A DNA stretch of 64,000 nt from assembly GCA_964036275.1 (NCBI GenBank), contig OZ038435.1, positions 24,027,581-24,091,580 on the forward strand. Reading direction: 5' to 3'. This DNA comes from Litoditis marina (lineage: Eukaryota > Nematoda > Chromadorea > Rhabditida > Rhabditidae). The notes beneath the pieces are model-generated. The model ran no database searches, was not told the origin of the DNA, and was given only the letters and a program-made list of their open reading frames with translations. The translations under genes were made by a program, and so were the position numbers. Shown here piece after piece: positions 41,660-51,565 of this stretch. Numbering within the stretch: position 1 is the first letter of the stretch; every line of letters begins with the position of its first letter.

Positions 41660-41755
41660 GGGCTCAGAAAAACGGAAATAATGAAAGGGTTTGATCCCGT
41701 TAAAGCAGGGCTCAGAAAAACGGAAATAATGAAAGGGTTTGATCCCGTTAAAGCA
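41660..41755. repeat. 48-bp tandem duplication
   Basis: GGGCTCAGAAAAACGGAAAT starts two adjacent 48-base copies that look identical (41660 and 41708). It abuts the GC palindrome. Confidence 0.9.
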
Positions 41756-42450
41756 GGTACAAAAATAGTTGATAAATATCATTCATTCATACAACAGAAC
41801 ATCAACAACAACGATATCCGAAAAGATACCAATAATTTCCATTTAAACTTCAAACTGAACTATTGATTATGAACTACTTCGGTAATCAGGACCTATCTAA
41901 ACTATTCTGAAAGTTAAATGAGTAGTCACGTGGAGTTTGTCTAATGAGGTATTCTAATCATGCACTTGGTCATTGCATGTTTGTCAATTCTTCTGCGTTT
42001 GACATGTTTCACGTGACTAAGCAATTGACTAACTGTGTAACAAACTCAAAAACCTACTTATTTTCGGATTTGCAGACAAGAGCGAACAATCAAATGTCAC
42101 GGATTCCCATAGACAAGCATACAGTCGTAGTTCTGACATATAATGGGAAAATTTAAAGGTAACCTATTTTTGATTTCGGGAAAAAAGGTTACCAAAACCC
42201 GGTTTGATATTGAATTCACCATATAGGGGATGGTGGTCAATTACAGCATTATACGGTAAAAATACAAAAACATCATGAGAAACTAACGAAAGACCACGAT
42301 ACTATCACTTCCGTTGAAGGAAGTAATAACCAGCATAGGACTCTTCAGAGGTTTCGCTCCTTTCTCCTGCACATCAAATTTCCAACAAGTTCGGTTCTGC
42401 AATCAGTTTTCCGTGGGTAAGAAATGGCTGCATTTATTTGAGGACGAGGG

Positions 42451-42701
42451 TGAAAGGGGACGGGGGGTATGGCAAAGGGGACGAGGGCTGAGGCAAAGGG
42501 GACGAGGGCTGAGGCAAGAAAACACTCTTAGGTATCGTAGAAAGGGGAAAATATGAATCAATAATAAAGATACAGAACAAGAAAAGTATTATGGAGTAAT
42601 CGGAAACTAAATTTGACTAGATTTCTCTCTAATTATCAATCCACCCATCGTCCCCTTCACCTCAGCCCTCGTCCCCTTTGTCATATCCCCCGTCCCCTTT
42701 C
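42451..42701. repeat. 250-bp MITE with GGGGACGAGGGCTGAGG arms
   Basis: The left arm GAAAGGGGACGGGGGGTATG and the next 22 bases match the inverse of the right end at about 40 of 42 positions. The inner part of the left arm (AAAGGGGACGAGGGCTGAGG) is tandemly doubled. It does not code. Confidence 0.85.
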
Positions 42702-43939
42702 CTATTCACCGCCGCGATCGTATCGATGAACGATCTATGGGTGAAGTCGGGTGAACTTAGTTCGTCATTTGCATATATATCCAACTTGCAAGTTAAACAA
42801 GCATTGTTTTGTGCAGTTTACGTGTTTACGAACTTTTTTCTCACGTTGTGTACAACAGCTAGACCACAGCTCAGAAATTACTTGAATTACCTTATAAATG
42901 AAAGCAGTATAAATTATTCACTGTTAGAGATTGTAGAGAACTTCAGAAATGGAAGATAAGTTTAAATAAGAAAGATGGATCATATTTCGCCTATAATCAT
43001 CACAGTTTCGAGACATTTGGCTATTACGACATGAATAAATTGATCTGTACTTAAAGTTAATTTGTAAACTTAATAAACGGTATACTTTACAAAACACAAT
43101 TTCACTTTAAAACCCAGTTTTTATCTGATCTTGTGATAAAACAGCGAGGAAAAGTTGTTAAGTGTTGAGATATATATAATATGACGAACTGGAGATAGAT
43201 AACTTGTCGGCGCATTCCAAAGTATTACGGAATAGTAGGCCACACTACTAGTATAAAAAAAGAAAGTGAAAAGAAGAGATATGAGTGAATAAGAAAACGT
43301 TCACTCACCCCTGAGGAACTCAGTAGTAGGTATCAAACGTCTTCTTATTCTTGAATGCATCTATAGAACTTCCCCGAAGCGTATTTTCTCCGTCATCGAA
43401 TGAATTCATTATTTTTGACCCTGAAAATTAATTTGTGGAACGACGATATGTGAAATAAACAAACAATGATAAATGTAGATAGCCAAATTCGGTGTGACAT
43501 TGGTTCAAACACCTGCGAATCAATTACGGCCAACTACCTGCAACAAACGAAGAAACGGTGGTGAAGAGAAACGAAACAGTGATAAAACTGAGGATTACGC
43601 TCCTACTTTCAGTATTTGAGTCTAGAGGAAGGTTTTTCATGTTATTTGAAACTATCAAATTTATGCTGTGACCCGTTTGCAAATGAATCATAAAATGCTT
43701 CATAGCATACTATGAAATATCAGTGCACACTCAAATTAAGAAATGAACATTTGGGCAGAACGGGCTAAAAATGACGTAATGAGGTCGAACTGATTTGATA
43801 AAAACATTACGTTCGCAAGAATACTTCAAAATGTTCCATAACATGAAAATATAACAAAAAAATGTGATATATAATAACTATAAACAAAAAAAACGGACTG
43901 AAAATATAAGCTGAAAATTTGAATTTTGACTTTGAGCGG

Positions 43940-44078
43940 TGCGTCGCGGTCGACCGCGACGCAGCTTTGGAATGGATGAGCCATCCCCATTAGCGGGCAG
44001 GTGGGCCGCGACTGGGCCGGAACTCGCGGCTAGTGGGCCGACCCACCCGAGTGGGCGGCCACTGGGCCCCCATTGTCT
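43940..44078. repeat. Second GC-rich element, inverse terminus
   Basis: It contains the palindrome GTCGCGGTCGACCGCGAC (43943 on) and ends GGGCGGCCACTGGGCCCCCA then TTGTCT. This is the inverse of 41482-41508 with one mismatch, so 41482-44078 may be one 2.6-kb element with inverted ends, or two separate insertions of one family. Confidence 0.75.
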
Positions 44079-44512
44079 GAGAAACCATAGTGAGCACAGC
44101 AAAAACAACAGAGCCTTTCGCTGCGGGAGTCATACGTCTGCCGTCCCTTAGTCGCATAGTTCTTCTGCACGAAATTTTCAGTCAGCAAAATCAAAATGAA
44201 AAAACTGACCAGGATAAAACACTATCACGTCCATTATATACTGACTTTCTATAATCGTCATTGTCAGAACCAACGGCCATTTGATGATTATTCGCTGCCG
44301 AAGCCTAAGTTAGGTTGCCCATCAATATCTGAACAGAGAAAAATTTCGTGAAGTTTCAACCTTGAGGATGAAATAAAACTCAAAAAGGCGGCAAAGTTTT
44401 TTCGCCCCCTGTGGTAATATATTACTTTTCGAAACGGATCATTTCACGCTCAAGAGCCCGGTTCAAATTTCAATTTTAGCCCTTTATAGCTTGATTGTCT
44501 CATGCAACTCGG

Positions 44513-47500
44513 ATGTTTTGTGTTTTTCTACTTCTTTCATTCAGCTTCCCATCACAAATTCTCACAGAAGAATTAAATATCACCGCAATCGAGGATGAAG
44601 CTCATGCAGGTTGGAACCTAAAACGTTGTTGAAGGGAGACTTCTCAAAGTTAGCAATCTCTAGTATTTCGGGAAAAACATTGTTTTGGATTCGAAAGAAA
44701 GGCTGATGCTGATACAACAGATCAGAACAATAAAATTGAATTTTTCAGTTAAAATGGTCAAACATTTTTAATTTCTGACGGGTACAATACCTCTAGATGG
44801 GAATAGCTGCTTTGATGAGTTTGAGCAGCGGGAACTGTTTTCACAATTTTGAATAACTCTTTAATCCGCACCTAAAACTGTGTTTGAATTCCGAATATAC
44901 CTTTTGTTTGAGTTGGTCTTCTTTGAAGGTATGCGCTTCGAATATATTCGTACGACAGAACGTCTTTACCGTCATATTTTGGTTGAAAACAACTACAACA
45001 GAGCTGTACCATCCATATATCTGAACAGTGAGTGTCACCTATGGGTTTTATACAAGCTGTATGAATGCCACTTTTTGAAGAAAATATTTGGATTCACTCA
45101 AATGGTATGATCCCTATGCTCCTATGCAGTCTTCGAAGATGAGGTGTTCCCAAAGTTTTCGTTTCCGAAGTTTTAAATTAAAAAACTTTGAGTTAGCGGA
45201 TTTAACGACCTAATGATACTACTGCATTACGATTGCACACGTTCTGGTCAGTTTCAGTGTACTGTAGGAGTATCAGTAGAAATGATGAAGACTATACATC
45301 GAACCATGTGTTTTCCAAGTCACCCTTCCACTTACAGGAACGGTGAACGACACCGACAATGGAGTGGGCAAGTACTATATTGGCACACAGCTCATGTACG
45401 GAAAACTGCTTGAACTGGTATGTTATTACTGCTTTCATAACCCTTGTTTGTATATGTAGAATCAATATGCTTCACATTGGAAACACGCGTTATGATCAAG
45501 CCAGGATCAAGCTGAGTGGAGTGAAAACTCATTTTTCTGAAACATCTTCCATGTGACCACAACATCACACGTAAAGGAAAAAGAGTATGGAGCATGCTCT
45601 GCAGGAATGAGTGGAAAGCAATTAAAAATGGAGTTTTCCTCCATAAAAACCTAAAAATTTCACGACTGCCCACTGTTGCACGTACATGTTAACTGAACAC
45701 AATGGCATCGCAGTAAAAGAACTGAATATTTTATTTCCAGAGTCCCCCTCGCGAAAGTATGACGTTGATATTTGGCTATAACATGGTATGTTTGTGTTGT
45801 TACCAGTGTCAGGCGCGGTCGCATCCCTCAAAAACCTCATGAGATATCTCGTGAGCAATATCTCACGAATCTCTCATAAGATTCAATTGTTTGCTATGCT
45901 TCAACATTATAAGCTCACTAGTAGGTCATGAAGTGTTCAGGAGATTCTCATGAGAAACTCATCTTTATTGAGTGTTTGGAAATTAGTGTGGCTTGGCGAA
46001 CAACAGAAAACTTCAGTAAAGAGAAAGTTTGCACAACCAACACTTTTCGTTTAGTAGATCGAAGCAATTTCATAATTACACAGAGTGTAAAAAAATCGTC
46101 GAGGCAACATCGATTGTTTTGCTTTATCACGCGATTTCAAAATTTAAATAGTTTTTCAGAGGGAGCCAGCAAGTTTCTCATTCCTTAGGTGTTAACTAAA
46201 CGGAATAACCAGTCTGTTGTGATATTCATAAAGTATAAATAAAATCAATATACTAAATTTTGAGTGGTGGCGAGATCTACGATTGCGTTGGGATCCTGAT
46301 GAATTCGATGGAGTATCGACAATGTATTTGGCCAGAGAGAACATCTTTGTACCCGATATAACTCCCCTCGACAGGTATGGTATTTTTCATCTCTACTGGG
46401 ATTCCCGCTAGTTTTGTCGGAGTTGTCCAATGTTCCCGCATTCGATTCTAATTGCTCATTACAGAGTGCTCGGTAGTGTCGATCATTAGAAATTTTCAAT
46501 ATGGCATTCAAAGCCAGCCAATGTGTGGCTCTATCTCGTTCACACTACGATTCACAAACGTGGAAAAAAGCAACGGAATCAAACTACAAACACAGCGGTG
46601 TGAAGCGAAATACACCCGGTTGGCTTGCTCTCGGAGTCTGGGAGAAGCGAACTATAAAATTCCTAAACTTACAAGTTGTATTTCAGTTCTAGTTTCGAAG
46701 ACACTCGTCCCGCTCATCTACAGTACGCCACGGTAATGTGTCAAACAAGAAACCTTCACCAACTTCAAAAAAGAAACAACTGTCTTAAAATTGAGAATAA
46801 GCGAAAAAGTAGATTATTCGGCTCGTGAATACGTTGAAAACAGTTATCTCTTATTGATTTTCCTTTTCGTGATAGTTTTGTTAACAAGTTATACACATTT
46901 AGTCTTAAAAGCCGTTCCGGTTCAGCCTTCCGTTTGAGAAAGGGTGTAGTGTATTTCGTTTTCACAGAAGGAAGAGAAGTGGATTCACTTGCTCATCGGT
47001 TGTTTGTCTACAGTTGTACCTACATGATTGCATAACGTTATTTTCAGGTAACCCATAAAGGCTGGGTCGGATTCTACAATTCAATGGTGGCCAGTGTGCA
47101 CTGCAAAATGAATGTAAGTGGTAGAGGATGATCATGGCTATGTTCTAGTCTGCACTCGATCCATTATAATCCACAAATTTCGACAGAAATTCAACGGGAC
47201 CAAACTACAAACACAGCGAGATGAAGCAATGTGTTCACCCATATTGGGACCAGCTACCCACCAGCTTATCTCGTTTGTCATCTACAATTAAGGAAATCTA
47301 GCTTGTAGCGTCAGTTCAGCATGATGCAGAGGCCCTTATCATGAATACCGCGGTCTTTTCATTCCAACCGACGTCTCCTTCGACATACGATAGTTCCTGC
47401 CCCACATCCCGCCTGAAAATAAGTGTCGCTAAACAGTGCCCATAGCTAGAAACGCAGGTACGCAGGATTGAATGAAGGTGCCGGGATGTTATAGCATACG

Positions 47501-50500
47501 TAACGTATCCAGGCCCAATTAGATGTAGTGAAGAAAGCACGTGTGGCTTAATACTCTCAGTGTCGCATTGGAACCTAAAATTTACAACCAAATACAACAT
47601 TTAATCAACCGAAGTCCTCTATTCAGGTTCTGCATTTCCCCTTCGACGAGCAAAACTGCAGTGTGAAACTGTTGTCCTACGTTTTCAGTGCCAACGACAT
47701 TATAGTTACCAACGTGATCTTTGACGATTTGGTTGTCAAAGAAATTGTAAGTGCTTTTTTGAATAAGAAGAAAGGATTATGGACACTTTACTAGACGTGT
47801 ACACACTTGTTGAAATTTATAGCCGTCCAGATCATACCTTTTGAGAAATATTAGCTGTTGTGTCTGTTTTTTCGTTTGTGGACTTACAAAAACGAGTTTC
47901 AAAAGACGTGGTAATTTATAAACAAAGTTAAAGTGCACAAATCTTTCTGTGTTCATGAGTAATACCCGATCATGGAAAGCCTGCCATTTGTTTTTATTGC
48001 AAGTTCACATTTTGTTGAGAGTAGAGGACAATGCTACTTTCACAATGTGTGTAAACGTCAAGTTTACAGCATGAGTGTTTTACGAGATATTGGGAGACAA
48101 CTAGCCTTGTTGGAATATGGATTCAAATTAGAGGCAGTTATTTCGTTCACAAGCAATTCCCATCCCCCCAAGAAGTGTCTCGCATGTCGGATCAGTGCCA
48201 TTAGAGCATTTGCTAATTAGATCATTTGCCATGAAGTCTTATATGAATGAAAGGGACCAAGAACAACATACAAAAAAGCTGCGTCAACAAATATCTGTAT
48301 GATGAACTCCGCCTCGTAACGAAGCGACCTGAAAAGTAAATATGAAATATGAAATAATCCGTATTGTATAAATTCTACCTATCTACTATGAAATCGTCAT
48401 TTATAGGGCAACGAGGAGTGGGTGGTATGGAATGTAACTATTGAGACAGAAACCATGTACGCCCCTCCCACCCAGGTGGTGAGTTGATGGAACACAGAAC
48501 AATATGAGAGTGCTCAGAACTATTGGCGCCTATGTCATGCGATCAGTAAATAAACTACATAGGCGAGAGAGCGTGAGTTTCATTGAGGCCGCAGACATCT
48601 GCGTCTCTATGACCTGTACTCTCTCAACCAGGATGCCACAAAAGTTGCTCGCTAATTGGCAGGGAATTGTCTGAGTGAAACCTCGATCTATACTGGTAAA
48701 ATTCTAAGGCCCGGGCAAAGGTTTCTCAGCCAATTGGCTATCCATTTTTATAGCAGCATCAACGAAGTAGTGTGCAGATGTGAGCGACGTTGACTAGCCT
48801 AACCTGTCTGTGGCCTCATTCAAACTATGCTTGCTCGCATTTATACCTTATCAATCGCAAAAAGTTCACAGCGAGAAACAAAACTTCCGCTGCGGTCAAC
48901 CTGAAATAGTTAACCTAAACTGAGTTTGTTGCAAGGACACTGTCGAGCTAGGACGAGAATCTCGTGGAAAAACTTCTATGCAAGCTCGTGAACTGATCTA
49001 AACAGTTATATTATCATTTTCTACTACGTCAGTTATTGTTAACACTGACATTTGTGTGTTTTAGAGCCAGTACACGTTTCATCTGAAACGCAACCCGGCC
49101 CCCTACATTTCTCTGATCATCATTCCCTCTTTCGTGATAACATTCCTCAGTGTTGCCGGAATATTCATGTCAGAACTACGAATTGATGATGTCGAGAAGG
49201 CAAGTAATCTTCGATAGCCGATTGGCTAATGAGACAAACTAGTGCCAGAAAGGTCACGTGTTCGAACCCGTCGCTGTGCTTGTTAATGAATCGTTGTAAA
49301 TCAATAGCTAGTGGGCTGCCACAGATCTGTGAAAAGATTAATATGCCAGCGAAAACGTTGGGCACCGTACCAAACTCACGCGGTGAATGCAACTTGACCA
49401 ATAATTTGTCTGGCGGCGTAGCAATCCCTCCAATCTCACGAGAAGTTCGTATGAGTTTCTCATGAGATATCTCATAAGCTACTCGTGAACTCGCAATGTT
49501 GTAGCATAGCAACCAATAGAATTTCATGAGAAGCTCGTGCCAATAGCTCATGAGATGATCTCATGAACTTTTTTGTCTGGCGGCGTAGCAATCCCTCCAA
49601 TCTCACGAGAAGTTCGTATGAGTTTCTCATGAGATATCTCATGAGCTACTCGTGAACTCGCAATGTTGTAGCATAGCAACCAATAGAATTTCATGAGAAG
49701 CTCGTGCCAATAGCTCATGAGATGATCTCATGAACTTTTTTGTCTGGCGGCGTAGCAATCCCTCCAATCTCACGAGAAGTTCGTATGAGTTTCTCATGAG
49801 ATATCTCATGAGCTACTCGTGAACTCGCAATGTTGTAGCATAGCAACCAATAGAATTTCATGAGAAGCTCGTGCCAATAGCTCATGAGATGATCTCATGA
49901 ACTTTTGTGGGGACAGCTACGCCGCCAAGTCAGCACACAATCTAGTCAGTTTGAGGTCTACTACCCACACCGAAGCATGGTGTAGGGGACCACAACCTAG
50001 AGGTGTTTCACCTCAAGTTAGCCGGTTTGAATTCATCATTTATCCAACAACAAAAGTACTGATCGCTCACCCTAACATCTAAAACTTTTCTAGTTCAACA
50101 TTGGTCTGTCCACCATAATGTCTACAACAGTTATGATGAGTATAGTCTCGGATGCTATTCCCAAATCGGCCCGGGTACCGGATATATGTGAGTCGCCTAG
50201 CAAAGATAGAGCTGGAAAACCGCAACATCACCCACAATAAGTACAAAATAATGATCATTTGTTTTAGTATAGTGTGAAACAAACATGGAATCACCCAAGT
50301 ACACTCTAAGCTGACACAAAGACAGAGGCACGCTTCAAACCTGCTCTGATGCTCTAACAAAATACATAATGAACTGGTAAAAATTACGCCAAGAATACAA
50401 ATGTTATAATCGGTGTTGAGTATTCAAAAACAGTGTTGAGTATTCAAAAACATCACCATATTTTTATTTTCAGCATCGTACGTCATGAATAACCTGTTCA

Positions 50501-50969
50501 TCATCACACTCGCCTGCCTCTGTGTTCTAATTACTCCACGACTCAGAATGGTGTTCAGAGTTATAGAACGGCTTCTACTCAGGTCAGAGTTGTGTGAAAC
50601 ACCCGTACATTTCATGAAGTTTCGATTACTTAGAGTTCGCTTTCTCCAAATCGAACCCAAAAGGTGTGTATGCCCTACTTCGCTTTGTAGTTTGACTCCG
50701 TTGTTTTATGTCTGAAATTTGTAGATTAAGGTTTGTGTTGAGCCCACACTACAGCTTTACTTTTACTTCACTGCCTGTATGGGTACTTTTCTTGGTTACA
50801 TCCATGTTCCAGACGAAGAAAGTATCTGTGGTTCCATCGATTCGGGGTGGTATTAGGGGCCATCATCCACTATTCCACGTTCCTTGTATTGGAATTCACG
50901 GCAGTAATGAACATGAGCAAACTTTTCAACGCCGATGCTTTACGATTCGAGAAGTTGTTTGAGACATGA
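44513..50969 (+). CDS. Cys-loop ligand-gated ion channel subunit A
   Basis: A pentameric-channel subunit in the plasma membrane. Thirteen exons: 44513-44609, 44929-45027, 45338-45417, 45741-45785, 46265-46374, 46687-46732, 47048-47113, 47627-47746, 48407-48475, 49065-49199, 50094-50187, 50474-50582, 50813-50969. They give 408 residues with all phases agreeing. In order: signal peptide (MFCVFLLLSFSFPSQ), WWRDLRLRW (ligand-binding face), the Cys loop CKMNVLHFPFDEQNC with exactly 13 residues between cysteines, helix 1 from NPAPYISLIIIP, helix 2 from VEKFNIGLSTIMS, helix 3 and helix 4 (GVVLGAIIHYSTFLVL). Glu before helix 2 suggests cation selectivity (family rule). There is no vicinal Cys pair in loop C, so it is not an alpha-type acetylcholine subunit. 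The loop between helices 3 and 4 is only about 22 residues. The intron after exon 10 begins with GC. It belongs to the divergent nematode channels; the ligand is unknown. Confidence 0.92.
48533..48680. repeat. GCAGACATCTGC-core hairpin element, copy 2
   Basis: It has the same plan as 34924-35070, including GAGAGAGCG, GAGGCCGCAGACATCTGCGT, TGACCTGTACTCTCTC and CCACAAAAGTTGC. A more worn relative follows at 48720-48850 (CAGCCAATTGGCTATCC, CTGTCTGTGGCCTCATT). Both lie in a channel A intron. Confidence 0.7.
49408..49927. repeat. Three 167-bp tandem units inside a transposon-like frame
   Basis: Units start at 49408, 49575 and 49742 (GTCTGGCGGCGTAGCAATCC) and are nearly identical. They are rich in CTCATGAG/TCTCATGAGA palindromes and ACTCGTGAACT. 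The array closes at about 49905-49927 with GGGGACAGCTACGCCGCCAA, the worn inverse of the unit start. It lies in channel A intron 10, between the exons for helices 1 and 2. Confidence 0.92.
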
Positions 50970-51565
50970 ATAGCTGTATGAACAATTCAATGTGAAATCA
51001 ATGAAGCCTTGTTGTTGCAACCAGATCGTTTTTCTGCTCTGTCATGTTTTGATGGGCGACCAGGCGGATCTGGACAGACTTTATGATATCGATCTCAAAC
51101 TACAATTTGAATACTGAAGGGGCTTTTTTATTCATGACTCTGTTATGTAGTGGCGATAATGAAATATCCATCATCATTCTGCCCGCACATAGGATAACCT
51201 ATCGAATCGTATGCTCTACCTACAACCGTTGTTACATGAAGGACCACATGCTCACACATTGACATGCGGGTATTTTGCACATCCTCAACACATCTCAAGA
51301 CTGCGATTACTCCCGAAGGTAAAAGAGTCATGTTCGTACAAGAGCTGGAAACGAGACAAGTTATTAGATCGTCTCAATAGGACGTTGAAAGTTTTGAAAC
51401 CCAATTGGTTGTTTATATAAATCCACAATTCGTTTATATAAATCAGTTTCTCGAAAAACTTCATGTGTTGCGTTCATTCGAACCAAGACATAGTCAAAAA
51501 AGTTCGACTCTTCGACTTGAATAAAATACACGAATTTACGTCACGACAAGAATCTTCATTGCAAA
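50970..51565. other. Convergent intergenic region between the two channel genes
   Basis: About 600 bases separate the stop codons of channels A and B. It contains one copy of the CAAACTACAA motif (51097) and an AATAAA at about 51520 (plus) too far from the channel A stop to be its obvious signal. I see no gene. Confidence 0.55.

Larger units (their letters stand above)
41235..44512. other. Intergenic region with GC-rich palindromes and MITEs
   Basis: This 3.3-kb gap lies between the 5' ends of sax-2 and channel A (divergent genes), so both promoters should be here. It holds the repeats listed below. A small minus-strand segment at 43334-43425 has an acceptor and a short open frame (MNSFDDGENTLRGSS) ending in a stop; I could not link it to a gene. 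No TATA-like or other promoter motif stands out. Confidence 0.55.

Noticed and set aside
41944..42959. Hunt for a transposase between the GC-rich termini
   Set aside because: Only short open frames (70 to 93 residues) without DDE-type or other transposase motifs.
44098..44512. Search for a promoter of channel A
   Set aside because: No TATA-like box or conserved element could be told from the AT-rich background.
49408..49927. CRISPR-like array
   Set aside because: Units are 167 bases with no variable spacers, and the DNA is eukaryotic; it is a tandem satellite-like block.
50640..50675. Possible extra exon for a longer helix 3-4 loop in channel A
   Set aside because: The flanking exons already join in phase without it, and channel B has no counterpart.
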